Below, one piece after another: positions 8,035 through 16,931 of a DNA stretch of 64,000 nt. The translations under genes and the position numbers were made by a program. A model generated the notes under the pieces. The model was not told the DNA's origin. It did no database searches and saw nothing but the letters and a program-made list of their open reading frames with translations. Each line of letters starts with the position of its first letter. The stretch's first letter is position 1. This DNA comes from Bog-159 sp963756605 (GTDB lineage Bacteria; Acidobacteriota; Terriglobia; Bryobacterales; Bryobacteraceae), in NCBI GenBank assembly GCA_963756605.1, contig CAVWOT010000026.1:1-64000 (forward strand), in the 5' to 3' direction.

Positions 8035-8726
8035 GTGTGCGTCATTCTTTTGGACGGCAGCAAGAATTCCTCCCGTGACACGCCGTTCCCTGAAATTCGG
8101 CGTGTTGCCCGCGTGGTTCTGCCGAAGCTACCGAAGCGCCGCCCGCCAGTGCTGGATAAAGAGAAGCTCAAGGCTTTGTTTGAGCGCGCCAGGGGCACCC
8201 GCCTCTATCCACTGGTTGTGCTGGCGTCCGCCACCGGATGCCGCTGTGGCGAGTTGCTGGCCCTCGAATGGAGCGACCTGGACGAATCGACCAGCGAAAT
8301 CAACATCTGCAAATCGCTGGAACAGACGAAGGCTGGCCTTCGGATCAAGAGCACGAAGTCGGAGGAGCCGCGACTTTTCAGTTCCAGAGTGGGCGCTCGA
8401 AGTGCTGCGCGCGCATTGAGAAGAACAGGACCAGGACGGCCAACTCTTCGGTTCCGACTACGAGGAACAATTTGGCTTTCTGCCAGCCCAATGGCGCGCT
8501 CTAATCACCTGACCGTCTTGGTGCCCGCCTGTCCGGGCAGATGCGGAAAGTCGGACTGCACGGCGTCAGCCTGCATTCGTTGCGACACTCCCACGCCAAT
8601 AGCCTGTTGAACAAGGGAGTGCCGGTCGCGGTCGTCTCCGATCGCCTGGGGCACGCGGACCAGAACATCACCTCAAAAGGCTGGCCCGGTGCGGACGTTA
8701 GCAAATGTTTGCACGCGAAGGGCTGA
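8035..8726 (+). pseudogene. Phage-type tyrosine recombinase (integrase), decayed
   Basis: The first frame contains box I of tyrosine recombinases, ATGCRCGELLALEWSDLD (catalytic Arg), preceded by PPVLDKEKLKALFERA. The reading then shifts at about 8390 and again near 8520. The frame at 8541-8726 gives box II, HSLRHSHANSLLNKG, with RLGHADQNIT after it. The sequence diverges before the catalytic Tyr, so the C-terminus and most of the N-terminal half are missing. At least two frameshifts plus end loss mean it cannot be active. A tRNA 3' end lies 25 bases downstream, the normal position of an integrase relative to its att site. Confidence 0.8.
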
Positions 8727-8751
8727 AATTTCGGAAGTGTCTGAAAAGAAA

Positions 8752-8776
8752 TGGCGGGGACGACGGGGCTCGAACC
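8752..8776 (-). other. tRNA 3'-end fragment: relic attachment site
   Basis: Read on the minus strand, these 25 bases give the T-loop GGTTCGAGCC, a T-stem/acceptor strand ending CGTCCCC, then the discriminator base and CCA. The T-stem 5' strand and the rest of a tRNA do not follow upstream, so this is the tRNA 3' end alone. That is the segment duplicated when an integrative element inserts into a tRNA gene. The adjacent integrase relic supports an att site. The tRNA identity cannot be fixed. Confidence 0.55.
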
Positions 8777-8789
8777 TGCCTAGCGTGGC

Positions 8790-8863
8790 GGCAACGAGTG
8801 GCAACGCGCGGTATCCATTTGAAAACACGTCGGGCGGATAGGGCGTTCTGGCAACGACAGGCA
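8790..8863. repeat. Three GGCAACG direct repeats beside the att relic
   Basis: GGCAACG occurs at 8790-8796, 8800-8806 and 8850-8856; the first and third extend to GGCAACGA, and the second and third are preceded by T. Short direct repeats flanking the core are what arm-type binding sites of tyrosine integrases look like, so this may be the surviving arm region. Chance cannot be excluded for 7-mers. Confidence 0.35.
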
Positions 8864-9768
8864 GGCGCATTCCTTGGCAGGTTTGCACGAGGTTAGCACG
8901 GGACGGGTAGCGCGTTCTGGGCTTTGATGTTAAGCTACTTAAGTTTCAATAGCTTAGATAGTTCGATCGGCGGCCAACCGCATGGCCGCGATTTCCCCCT
9001 TTGTTCCGCCGCTTTGACTGCTCCGTTCTGGCCATAGCCGTGGCAATAATCGAGCCATGGAATAGCGGAGACGGCAGCGACTTGAATCAACTCGTCGTCC
9101 CCGGCTATGGGCGAACTCCTCGCCGAGATCGTCCCGGCCTACATCCGAGCTGATGACTCCTAGCCACTAAGCGGTTCTCTGCCGTAAGCACAAAAATTGG
9201 CACGGTTCCCTCTCGCGATTTTCAGAGCCCAGGCTGAGCGAATATTGGGGCGGATGGCCCACTTGGCACCTCCTACGAAAACTACAAAACCTGTGGACGG
9301 GCCGCTTCGGGTTCGATCCCGCAACGGGTCGAACGCCACCAAGAGCCTGGCCGCGCGGAACCGGCGACGCTTCCACGTTGCGACGGCGAGGCAAATGGCG
9401 GCTGCATGGACCGACGATGTCCAGGCCATATCGAGACACCACGACGCGCGCGCAATCGTCCCCCTGGGATCAATGCGCCAGTTTGGTTGGTTGGATTACC
9501 GCCGCGTGTGGTCGGGTCGGGACTGGCTGGGCCTCTGCTGGGACGGTTGTACGCCCGGGCCCCGACGGTGGCGCTGCGAGGGCTTTGCCATCAAATTCAT
9601 TTGTTATGCTTATCGAGTACTAGAGCCACACAACCAATACGCTCAATGCTATCAATCTCAACGGTTTATCCCTCCTGGGGTATTGACAAGCGGGTGGTAT
9701 CCGGTTTATTGTTGTTTCACGACTGTAGCGTTTATAGCGTCTACATGAATGAAAGGAGATCCGCTCAA
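8864..9768. other. Stretch without a convincing gene
   Basis: About 900 bases between the att relic and the toxin-antitoxin pair. Open frames exist on both strands, but translations are Arg/Pro/Ala-rich and overlap each other. One short frame ending TAG at 9162-9164 (GELLAEIVPAYIRADDS) could be a protein tail. The AT content rises after about 9600, just before the antitoxin, and probably includes its promoter. Confidence 0.45.
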
Positions 9769-10251
9769 ATGGCCGCTTTAGCGAATACCCCAGAGGCTGT
9801 TGTCAGCCCTGTTGACATCCCAGAACCCGAGCAGCAAGAGATTATCGAACTGTACCGTAATGCTTTGCTCAGCGGCAGCCAAGCTCAATTGATCAGCCCA
9901 AGTGGCAGGAGTCTGAGCATCCCCCGGTCGGTCTACAGGCTTCTCGTTCAGATTCTAAAGGACTTGAGCGAGGGGTCTTCTGTGGCCATACTGCAGGAAC
10001 GGCAGGGCCTCACCACAGTTCAAGGCAGTCGGCTGCTAGGTGTTTCGCGGCAGTTCTTTGTAAACCTGCTCGACAAAGGCGAGATTCCTCATCACATGGT
10101 GGGAACTCATCGACGGGTCTACATCAAGGATTTGATGACGTACAAGTGCAGGCGGGATCGGGCGCGCCGCGCTGTTCTTTCACAGATGCTCCAGTCTGAG
10201 CTAGAGGCTGGGGTCTACGATGTGGTGCCCGATGATTTCACTGGTCAATGA
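9769..10251 (+). CDS. Excisionase-like HTH antitoxin of a PIN toxin
   Basis: 160 residues. AAAGGAGA at 9752-9759 lies about 9 bases before ATG 9769 and fixes this start against the longer open frame from 9406. Residues about 75-125 (LTTVQGSRLLGVSRQFFVN, then LLDKGEIPHHMVGTHRRVY) form an excisionase/MerR-like winged HTH: a helix-turn-helix followed by a wing. The C-terminal region is charged and would contact the toxin. The gene overlaps the PIN-domain gene by about 30 bases, the usual antitoxin-first order of type II modules. It probably binds its own promoter upstream of 9745. Confidence 0.75.
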   Translation: MAALANTPEAVVSPVDIPEPEQQEIIELYRNALLSGSQAQLISPSGRSLSIPRSVYRLLVQILKDLSEGSSVAILQERQGLTTVQGSRLLGVSRQFFVNLLDKGEIPHHMVGTHRRVYIKDLMTYKCRRDRARRAVLSQMLQSELEAGVYDVVPDDFTGQ

Positions 10252-10800
10252 GTTCTCGGCTCTCCTAGACACTTGCACGTTGGTCCCAATCGCGCTCTGC
10301 GACCTGCTCCTGCGTCTGGCCGAGGACCCAGCGATGTACAAGCCAAAGTGGTCGCAGAGCATCTTAGAAGAATTGAGCATCGTGCTCCAATCCCCGAAGT
10401 TTCACCTAAGCCCAGAGAAGGCGTGTTACCGCATTGAATCTATGCGGTCTGCATTTCCCGAGGCTATGATTGCCGGGTATGAGCCGTTGATAGACGTGAT
10501 GCCGAACCAGGAAGGAGATCGCCACGTCCTGGCGGCAGCGGTTTACGGCAAGGTGGACGCAATTGTGACGCTTAACCAGCGACATTTTCCAGACGACCAA
10601 CTGAGCCGATTCGGATTGAGCGATTAACTCCAGACGAATTCTTGACGCACCAGTGGCACTTGGATGAAGCGCTTGTTATGAGCAGACTTGCCGCACAGGC
10701 TACTGCATGCGAGAAGGAGCTTCGCTCTCACGTAGCGCTCCTGGAAAAGATGGCTCCCGGTTTCGGTTCACTGGTCCGCTCGACCCTAGCCTCATTCTGA
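10220..10800 (+). pseudogene. PIN-domain toxin (PIN_3-like), C-terminus in a shifted frame
   Basis: PIN nucleases cut RNA with an acidic metal site. Here the first aspartate is in ALLDTCTLVP, followed by an acidic SILEELS helix, then GDRHVLAAAVYGKVDAIVTLN and RHFPDD. The frame stops at 10625-10627 directly after RFGLSD. One frame over, the sequence continues as RLTPDEFLTHQWHLDEA and runs to TGA at 10798-10800. PDEFL plus a helical tail is the normal C-terminus of this family, so a single missing base near 10608-10615 split the gene. The first product keeps all PIN core residues. The start may be ATG 10220 or 10232. Confidence 0.75.
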
Positions 10801-11152
10801 ATTACGTGTCGCGTTCGGAAACCCATACCAGCCGCATAAGTTCGTCGACCGCGTCAAGCCGGGCCCAAACATTGGGGGGGCAGAGCCGTGCCTCGGAAGG
10901 CTAGCCGGATAATGCCGGAGGCGCCGATTTGCCTCCGAGCGGAACCCCAGCGGCAATGGAACGTTTGCTGCCGCCTCGTCCGCGCCACGTTCGCGCACGT
11001 TGCGCCGGCGGCGCCGAACATGGCCAGGCTTGCCATCCGCGCCGCAGTGACGCTGTTAAGGCTGTTAGCCGCCAGGAGTTCATCGGTCGGACGTGCAGCC
11101 CGCGCCGTTCGCCGCTCTGTATAAAGCTCACCCTCAATCGAGGTAGGCGACG
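10801..11152. other. Stretch without a convincing gene
   Basis: About 350 bases between the toxin-antitoxin module and the downstream end of the MFS gene. Overlapping arginine/alanine-rich frames on both strands only. Confidence 0.45.
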
Positions 11153-12748
11153 CTAGAGATACTGGAGATGCCGCACGATGGGGTCCCGTCGCGTGCAACT
11201 GCGAAGGCGATTTTCCAACTCACCTTCGGCACGCGTCAGGCGGTCATGCTGCCGCACGTGTTCCTCCCACGAACTTACGATGAATGTTTCCAAGTATTGA
11301 TTGGGAGCCTCCACATCCCGGCAAATCCCCCAACGCGACGCTCCGTCGCGGCGGCGGACGCGCCCGTATTCGCACATGGCTTCGAGAAACTGCGCTTCGC
11401 GGCCGGTAGACACCTCATATTCGACAGTGATCAATACCGGACCATCGAGATCAGCTTTAAAGGGCGGGAGACGCCAGTGGTTCCAAGGTGTCAAATCGGG
11501 ACCAACATCGGAGACACGCAGAAACGGCGTCGCGGCCGCACCTAACATAGTGCCCACACCCGCCCAAACCAGCGCCTGGTTTATGCCGCCACGCGCGGCC
11601 ACCGTGCCCCAGACGGCGCTTCCGCCAGCAACGGCGCCCTGGAACACCAGCAATGCAACGGCCAGGACGCGCGCGCGAACCCAGTCAGGTGCCCGGTTCA
11701 ACAGTTGAACATTAAACAGCGACAGGAAAGAGACCCACGCCGCGCCGGCGACGAGCATCACTGGAGCAAGCGACCATATGGCTCGGAAGATTCCCGCTGC
11801 AATCGCCGCCAAGCCAAACATCGCGATGCCGGATGAAATCACCACATCGGCGGAAAACCGGGATCGAACTCTCTGCAGCAGCAGCGCGCCAATTACGGCG
11901 CCGCCGCCGAATGCGCCCAACAGGAGCCCGTAGCCTATGGAGCTGCCGCCCATGCGGCGTGCAATGGATGGCAGCAGAGCCAACAGTCCGCTGGCAAAGA
12001 ACATCACCATACCGGAGCGCGCCAGAAGGATACGAACCTCGGGCGAATAGCGGACATAGCGGATTGCCGCACGAGTTGCGCCGGCGACCGTTTCGGGCGG
12101 AGTTGCGCGCTTTGCAACAGGGCGCTTCCAGCGCGCCACCACGAATATCACGCCTGCGAACGAAAGGGTGTTGATCAGAAATGCCGTCCCGACGCCGGCA
12201 AGCGCGACCACCGCGCCCGCCAGCGCGGGTCCAACGGCGCGCGCGAAATTGAACTCGATCCCATTCAGAGCTGACGCCGCTGCCAGGTCCTGCTTCTCCA
12301 CCAATTCGGGCAGGACGGCACGCCAGCTCGGTGACTCGAATGCATCGCCGGCGGACAGAGCAAAAGTCAGGATGAGAAGTAGAAGCGGGGACGTCAGATC
12401 GCTGATCGTAACTGCCGCGAGCACGGCCGCCACGCTCACCATCCACATTTCGGCGTACAAAATGAGCTTTCGTCGATCCACGATGTCGCCGATCGCTCCG
12501 GCAGGCAACGCGAGCACAAAAAACGGCAGCGCGGATGCCGTTTGCGTGAGAGCTACGTACATGGGGCCGGCATTCAGCGACACCATTAACCAGGCGGCGC
12601 CCACATTCTGCATGAAGGTGCCGACATCGGAAACAACATTGGCGATGAGCAGGTTCCTGAAGATGGGTGATCGCAACGGGCGCCAAAGGCTGGCCGGACC
12701 TGGACTAGCGGAATTCCCGACTCCGTTAGTATCGCGTGCCGATTGCAT
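11153..12748 (-). CDS. MFS exporter with C-terminal monooxygenase-like domain (MFS_3)
   Basis: 531 residues. The first 400 form a 12-helix major facilitator domain of the enterobactin-exporter/MFS_3 type, starting WRPLRSPIFRNLLIANVVSD with GAIGDIVDRRKLIL as the cytoplasmic loop-2/3 motif. The last 110 residues (from about GPVLITVEYEVSTGREAQFLE) look like the antibiotic-biosynthesis-monooxygenase-like dimer domain that is known in this family. It likely exports a small organic molecule by proton antiport. It begins 24 bases after the hydrolase gene and is the third gene of the mhqO-mhqD-like operon, which suggests an aromatic or quinone substrate. Confidence 0.85.
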   Translation of the reverse strand: MQSARDTNGVGNSASPGPASLWRPLRSPIFRNLLIANVVSDVGTFMQNVGAAWLMVSLNAGPMYVALTQTASALPFFVLALPAGAIGDIVDRRKLILYAEMWMVSVAAVLAAVTISDLTSPLLLLILTFALSAGDAFESPSWRAVLPELVEKQDLAAASALNGIEFNFARAVGPALAGAVVALAGVGTAFLINTLSFAGVIFVVARWKRPVAKRATPPETVAGATRAAIRYVRYSPEVRILLARSGMVMFFASGLLALLPSIARRMGGSSIGYGLLLGAFGGGAVIGALLLQRVRSRFSADVVISSGIAMFGLAAIAAGIFRAIWSLAPVMLVAGAAWVSFLSLFNVQLLNRAPDWVRARVLAVALLVFQGAVAGGSAVWGTVAARGGINQALVWAGVGTMLGAAATPFLRVSDVGPDLTPWNHWRLPPFKADLDGPVLITVEYEVSTGREAQFLEAMCEYGRVRRRDGASRWGICRDVEAPNQYLETFIVSSWEEHVRQHDRLTRAEGELENRLRSCTRRDPIVRHLQYL

Positions 12749-12772
12749 GGCGCTGGTGTTACCGTGTCGCGC

Positions 12773-13414
12773 TCACGGCTTCGCGCACCATTCCGCCACC
12801 CAGCTCTTGGCGGCCTCAAGATCGTCCTGGCCCAGCTCGTGGCCGCCGTTATGCCAGAACGTGGTCACTGCGGCGCCGGCCTTCTCGAAGATTTCCACGA
12901 GACGCTGCGTCTCCTGCCGGCTTGCGATCGCATCACGCTTTCCCGCGGCGATGAACAGACTCAGCTCTTTCAGATCTGGAGGGGTCGAAGGTACGAAGGG
13001 TACCATCGGTCTGAATAGGACGGCCGCGGCCAGAACGCTCGGATGCGTGAGCATAACGCTGGAGGCGATATTCGCGCCGTTGGAGTAGCCGACCGCAACG
13101 ATGCGGTCTGCGCGCAAGTGGTAGACCTGCGATGCGCTCTGGATAAACTGTGCCAGGCTTTCGGTTTGCACCTGCAGATCCCTTTGATCGAAGACCCCCT
13201 CTGCCAGACGCCGGAAAAAGCGCGGCATTCCGTTTTCCAACACGCGCCCGCGCGGGCTCAGTAGGGCCGCGCCGGGCGCCAGCGCCTGCCCCAAGGGAAT
13301 CAGGTCGGACTCGTCTCCACCGGTGCCGTGCAGCAACAAAAGTGTCACGCCATCGCCGGAGGAGGCACTCTCCACAAACCGATGTTGAAAGCCGGGATTG
13401 CCGGTCCCGGTCAC
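12773..13414 (-). CDS. mhqD: Alpha/beta hydrolase, MhqD/phospholipase-carboxylesterase type
   Basis: 213 residues. The alpha/beta hydrolase fold is clear: LLLLHGTGGDESDL oxyanion loop near residue 24, nucleophile elbow GYSNGAN (Ser near 110), an aspartate in AAGKRDAIAS and the catalytic histidine in WHNGGHEL. The start is GTG 13414, whose GTGA overlaps the stop of the ring-cleaving dioxygenase gene, so the two are translationally coupled. In Bacillus the same pair (MhqO, MhqD) serves quinone and azo-compound resistance. The symbol is given by similarity of family and neighbourhood, not proven orthology. Confidence 0.82.
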   Translation of the reverse strand: MTGTGNPGFQHRFVESASSGDGVTLLLLHGTGGDESDLIPLGQALAPGAALLSPRGRVLENGMPRFFRRLAEGVFDQRDLQVQTESLAQFIQSASQVYHLRADRIVAVGYSNGANIASSVMLTHPSVLAAAVLFRPMVPFVPSTPPDLKELSLFIAAGKRDAIASRQETQRLVEIFEKAGAAVTTFWHNGGHELGQDDLEAAKSWVAEWCAKP

Positions 13415-14370
13415 TTGACGCTCTCTTTCTTGAGAATCGAAATCTCGGGGAGGGATGCCTCGATCTCCGCCCGATGCGACTCAAACCACGGTGGTAGCTT
13501 GAGCGTCGTTCCCAGCTGCTCTAACGGTTCATCGACGGTGAATCCCGGCGGGTCGGTCGCGATCTCGAACAGAACGCTGCCCGGCTCCCGGTAGTAGATC
13601 GAATGGAAGTAAATCCGATCCATCACGGGCGAAAGATCATAGCCGAGCCGCCTGAGTTCGCCCAACCATTCGCGTTGTTCCGCATCGTCCTGCGTTCGCC
13701 AGGCGATATGATGGACCGTGCCGACAGCGATGTTCCCGTGGGCTCCTCCCGGTGCACAAACCAAGTCGATGTTCTTGCCCGGCCCTGCCCCAGTCACTTC
13801 GTAACGGAAGCGGTTCTGCTCATTGCCTGCCAGCCGCAGCCCCATACTGTCGCTCAACAGCGCGGCCGTGCGCTCGTACCCCGTTTCCGAGAGCGTCGCG
13901 CTGTGGAATCCCCGGATCGCCACATCAGGAGTCACCTCACTTCCGGACCAGGGGTGAGTATCATCCCCGCGCCGCGTCTCAATCAACTCCAACCGCAAAC
14001 CATCCGGATCGGCGAATGGAATGACGACCTCTCCAAAGCGTTCTTGTGGGCTCTCATACTTGACGCCGTTGGCTCGAAACCTCTCGCGCCAGTATTGTCC
14101 AGCGCCAAGCGGTACGGCGAACGATGTCGCCGTAAGCTGGCTGTTGCCGATGCGTCCACGCAGCGCTCCGGGCCACATAAAAAATGTGAGAATCGTGCCG
14201 GGATGGCCCTGGCCGTCACCGTAGTACAGGTGATAACTGGTGGGATCGTCAAAATTGACCGTGATTTTGACCAGGCGGAGGCTGAGCAATCGATTATAGA
14301 AAAGGATGTTTTGCTCGGGCTCGCCGGCAATCGCGGTGATGTGGTGAATTCCCAGGATGCTCTTGGCCAT
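13411..14370 (-). CDS. mhqO: Ring-cleaving dioxygenase, glyoxalase-fold (MhqO-like)
   Basis: 319 residues from ATG 14370, chosen because GGGAG lies upstream and MAKSILGIHHITAIAG is the family start; an in-frame ATG at 14382 is less likely. Two vicinal-oxygen-chelate modules are visible: the N-terminal HHITAIAGEP with a metal histidine, the central VHHIAWRT, and a glutamate in SVLFEIATDPPGF completing the metal site. The enzyme type opens hydroquinone or catechol rings with oxygen. First gene of a three-gene operon with a hydrolase and an MFS exporter. Confidence 0.88.
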   Translation of the reverse strand: MAKSILGIHHITAIAGEPEQNILFYNRLLSLRLVKITVNFDDPTSYHLYYGDGQGHPGTILTFFMWPGALRGRIGNSQLTATSFAVPLGAGQYWRERFRANGVKYESPQERFGEVVIPFADPDGLRLELIETRRGDDTHPWSGSEVTPDVAIRGFHSATLSETGYERTAALLSDSMGLRLAGNEQNRFRYEVTGAGPGKNIDLVCAPGGAHGNIAVGTVHHIAWRTQDDAEQREWLGELRRLGYDLSPVMDRIYFHSIYYREPGSVLFEIATDPPGFTVDEPLEQLGTTLKLPPWFESHRAEIEASLPEISILKKESVK

Positions 14371-14766
14371 CTTTGCTCCCAACCTACGCGGGCTTTCAGG
14401 CCGCGCTCAAGAGACGGAACGCATCGCCTTTGGCAGTCCGGTCGTCCTCTGCAGAGACGACTGGTCGTGGTGGCACGGTGTTTGCGGATCAAGACCCGGT
14501 CCATTGAAGTGTAACCCAACGTCATGGCCAGGACAATGAGGGCGCCGGGAAGGACCGGCGGACTGCCTGCCGGGACATCGAAACAACGGCATCCCGCGCC
14601 GATTCGGAAGCTCAGGACAAAATCAATCGCAATTCTTATTGACTGTCTCCGTTTTGAATCAGAACGAAAATGCGCGGCCACCAGTTCCAGAACTTCGACC
14701 GGGACTTCCGCGGTTCGCTCAGCCAAGACGCCCGCGTCACCACCTACTGGGGTACCCCCGTCTTAG
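14371..14766. other. Upstream region of the mhq-like operon, no clear gene
   Basis: About 400 bases that should hold the operon promoter. A 38-codon plus-strand ORF at 14670-14786 (starting MRGHQFQNFDRDFRG) looks fairly protein-like but lacks a start signal and any recognised family; it overlaps the tail of the next gene. I see no operator that I can name. Confidence 0.35.
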
Positions 14767-15066
14767 CTATGAACGGACCGGCGTGACGCTGCTGGGTTCT
14801 TCGGCTGGTCCAAGCAAAAAACAGCGAATGAGTTGGGTCATTTGGGCGCAACTCGCCCCTCCGTCGGACACGGAGTCGCGGATCAGATCGAGTTCCGCAG
14901 CCTGCCTGGGGCTGAGCTCCCCTCCGTAGCATGCGTCACAGAATAGCCTCAGCAGATAGTCGGCCCGGCCGCAAATCTCCTGCGTGCTGCCATCGGCGAA
15001 GTAGAGGATCACCGGGTCAGAGATGAATCTGGCTTCCAGCGCTCGGATGCGCTTTTCAAGTCTCAT
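14767..15066 (-). CDS. Small hypothetical protein with coiled-coil start
   Basis: 99 residues. GGAAAGGAAG sits a few bases before the ATG at 15066, a good ribosome binding site. The N-terminus (MRLEKRIRALEARFI) is a short coiled coil, followed by a strand-rich YFADGSTQEI segment and a helical half with two cysteines (LFCDACYGG). I recognise no family. The strong start signal and normal composition argue for a real gene; its small size and location next to insertion elements suggest accessory cargo. Confidence 0.6.
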   Translation of the reverse strand: MRLEKRIRALEARFISDPVILYFADGSTQEICGRADYLLRLFCDACYGGELSPRQAAELDLIRDSVSDGGASCAQMTQLIRCFLLGPAEEPSSVTPVRS

Positions 15067-15521
15067 CGTTCTTCCTTTCCGGTCTGGCTACGGCTCCTTC
15101 CTGGCAAGCGGTTTCCGCCTCAGCGCAGACCGCCACGAACACAGCGTTAGTTACGCCAGGGCCGCTAAAGGCATTTTACTACCTCAGTGTTTTTAGGCGC
15201 CAACCGCGGGTTATCGAAGACACGCGCCCCGTTGCGCCGGAACGCGGGACCAAGTAGAACGAGCCGCCCGAGGGCGCCTGGTCGCAACGTGGGCCAAGTG
15301 TGCGCGTAGCACGGCCATTTCTGGCACCCAGGGCTGCCGCTTGGTGGCCAGCATTGGGTCGCTTGGCGGCCCCTGGCGTAACCTGAGCAAGAGCGATATC
15401 TCCCTGGGGCGGCCGGACCTGACTTGAGGCTCGTTAATCCACCCGAGTTTATCTTCGGCTTCGGGAGTTACATCAGTTCCTAACCACAGTAAGTCATGAT
15501 AGGCCGCAGTCTCGCGTACAG
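15067..15521. other. Stretch without a convincing gene
   Basis: About 450 bases downstream of the transposase/MFS fusion. No recognisable protein on either strand; probably the former 3' flank of the disrupted MFS gene. Confidence 0.4.
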
Positions 15522-15783
15522 CTAACGATGCTCGGATCGCTTGTCTGTTGCTACCAAGGCTGCCGCGCTTAGGGAACTGGTGAGTGCCAGCCCAACCGCC
15601 ATCCACATCACCCTGCGATAGCCGGCAATAAATGCTTGGTCAATGACTTGCCGCCCGCGCACGTCCCTTGTTTCGGCGGCGGCCAGCTTGGATCGCTGGG
15701 CCTCGATTTCTTGCCGCACCGCGGGCGTCAGAGCGACACTATCCAGACGCCTCTCAAGAGTGCTCTGGAAGACGCCGGTGCTC
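15522..15783 (-). pseudogene. C-terminal stub of a DHA2-type MFS transporter
   Basis: The last 86 residues of the IS91 transposase reading frame do not belong to a transposase. They read TLERRLDSVALTPAVRQ, EIEAQRSKLAAAE, QVIDQAFIAGYRRVMWMAV and a final hydrophobic helix. This is the standard end of EmrB/QacA-type exporters: an amphipathic loop, then the last transmembrane helix and a short basic tail. The insertion therefore cut an MFS gene and left its tail in frame with the transposase. The N-terminal part of the transporter is not found at the other side of the element, so the region has been rearranged. Confidence 0.65.
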
Positions 15784-16931
15784 CGTCTGTTCCGTTCCAG
15801 AAATTTCAGGACGACGTGCCTAGGCCCGCCGCATTGAGGGCAGGTCCACAGGGCGGGGGTGGCATCGGCCTTCGCGGTGCTGGGACTGTCATAGGAGGTA
15901 GCCGCGCCAAGAGAGCGGCAGCCGATCGGCCACAGGACGGTGCGCTGCCGGGTGGCCAGAAAGCCGCAGTGCCGGATGCGCACAAAGCCCTGGGGAAGCA
16001 GGTGTAACAGGAAGCGGCGCAGGAACTCTTCCACTGGCAAAGTCATCCGGCGCTTCTTGTTTTTATGTGCGGAGTCCCTCCAACGGAAGGGGAGCTTTTC
16101 ATCCGCGAAGGAGACCAGTCGATGGTTGGATATGGCGACCCGGTGCGTATAGCTGCCGAGGTAGCGAAGTACATGCGCTGGGCCGCCCAAGGGACGCTTC
16201 GCGTAGACTACCCAATCGTGGCGAAATAGTTGGCGGAGCCAGGCGGAGAACGCCTGGGGTTGCGCGAGAAACGTGAGATTTCCATGAAAGCCGAGTTGGC
16301 CGCCCGCGCACGCGCGGCGGAGAGCGGCCCCGAACTTGCCACGGAAAACCCGGCCCAGTACTTGGACTGGAAGGAAGAAGGGGTAACGGGGTTTTATCCA
16401 GCGCGTGTGATCGGGAGACCATCCGCCGGCCGGGACTACACAATGGACGTGCGGGGGATGTTCCAATTTCTGATTCCAGGTGTGCAGCACACTGAAGAAA
16501 CCGATTTTCGCGCCAAGATGTTTGGGATCGCGAGCTATTTCCAAAAGCGTCTCGGCGCCGGTACGGAACAGCAGGCCGTAGACAACCTTCTTGTTCTGTA
16601 AGGCCAGGGGCGCCAGTTCGTGCGGCAGCGTAAAGACTAAATGCACGTAGGACGTGGGAAGCAGTTCCCGGCTGCGTGCAGCGAGCCTCTTTTCACGCGC
16701 GTTGGCCTGACATTTTGGGCAATGCCGATCGCGGCATGAATTATATGAGATGACGCGATGTCCGCAGCGAGAACACTCATCGAGATGGCCGCCGAGCGCG
16801 GCCGTGCGGCAGCGCCCGATGGCGCGCAGTACCTTAATATGCGCCCAGGTCAGCCACTCGCGGCTGTGCTCAATGAATTTCTCTCCCACGGCACGGACCA
16901 GATCGGCCACCTCCAGGGGCGGCCGGTCCAT
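15522..16931 (-). CDS. IS91-family transposase, C-terminally fused to an MFS tail
   Basis: 469 residues. The N-terminal zinc-binding region (CSRCGHRVISYNSCRDRHC, then PKCQ) and the HPPHVHCVVPAGG motif mark an IS91-type rolling-circle (HUH-like) transposase; YLGSYTHRVAISN carries candidate tyrosines. A second zinc pair, WTCPQCGG, closes the transposase proper near residue 370. The remaining residues are the MFS stub described separately, so the native stop has been replaced by host sequence. Its ATG follows the stop of the recombinase half without a gap (TAAATG), so they were one operon. The catalytic part looks intact. Confidence 0.85.
   Translation of the reverse strand: MDRPPLEVADLVRAVGEKFIEHSREWLTWAHIKVLRAIGRCRTAALGGHLDECSRCGHRVISYNSCRDRHCPKCQANAREKRLAARSRELLPTSYVHLVFTLPHELAPLALQNKKVVYGLLFRTGAETLLEIARDPKHLGAKIGFFSVLHTWNQKLEHPPHVHCVVPAGGWSPDHTRWIKPRYPFFLPVQVLGRVFRGKFGAALRRACAGGQLGFHGNLTFLAQPQAFSAWLRQLFRHDWVVYAKRPLGGPAHVLRYLGSYTHRVAISNHRLVSFADEKLPFRWRDSAHKNKKRRMTLPVEEFLRRFLLHLLPQGFVRIRHCGFLATRQRTVLWPIGCRSLGAATSYDSPSTAKADATPALWTCPQCGGPRHVVLKFLERNRRSTGVFQSTLERRLDSVALTPAVRQEIEAQRSKLAAAETRDVRGRQVIDQAFIAGYRRVMWMAVGLALTSSLSAAALVATDKRSEHR

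Noticed and set aside
12168..13088. 306-codon plus-strand frame opposite the MFS and hydrolase genes
   Set aside because: Spans the antisense of two different real genes and their gap, which a real protein would not do by design.
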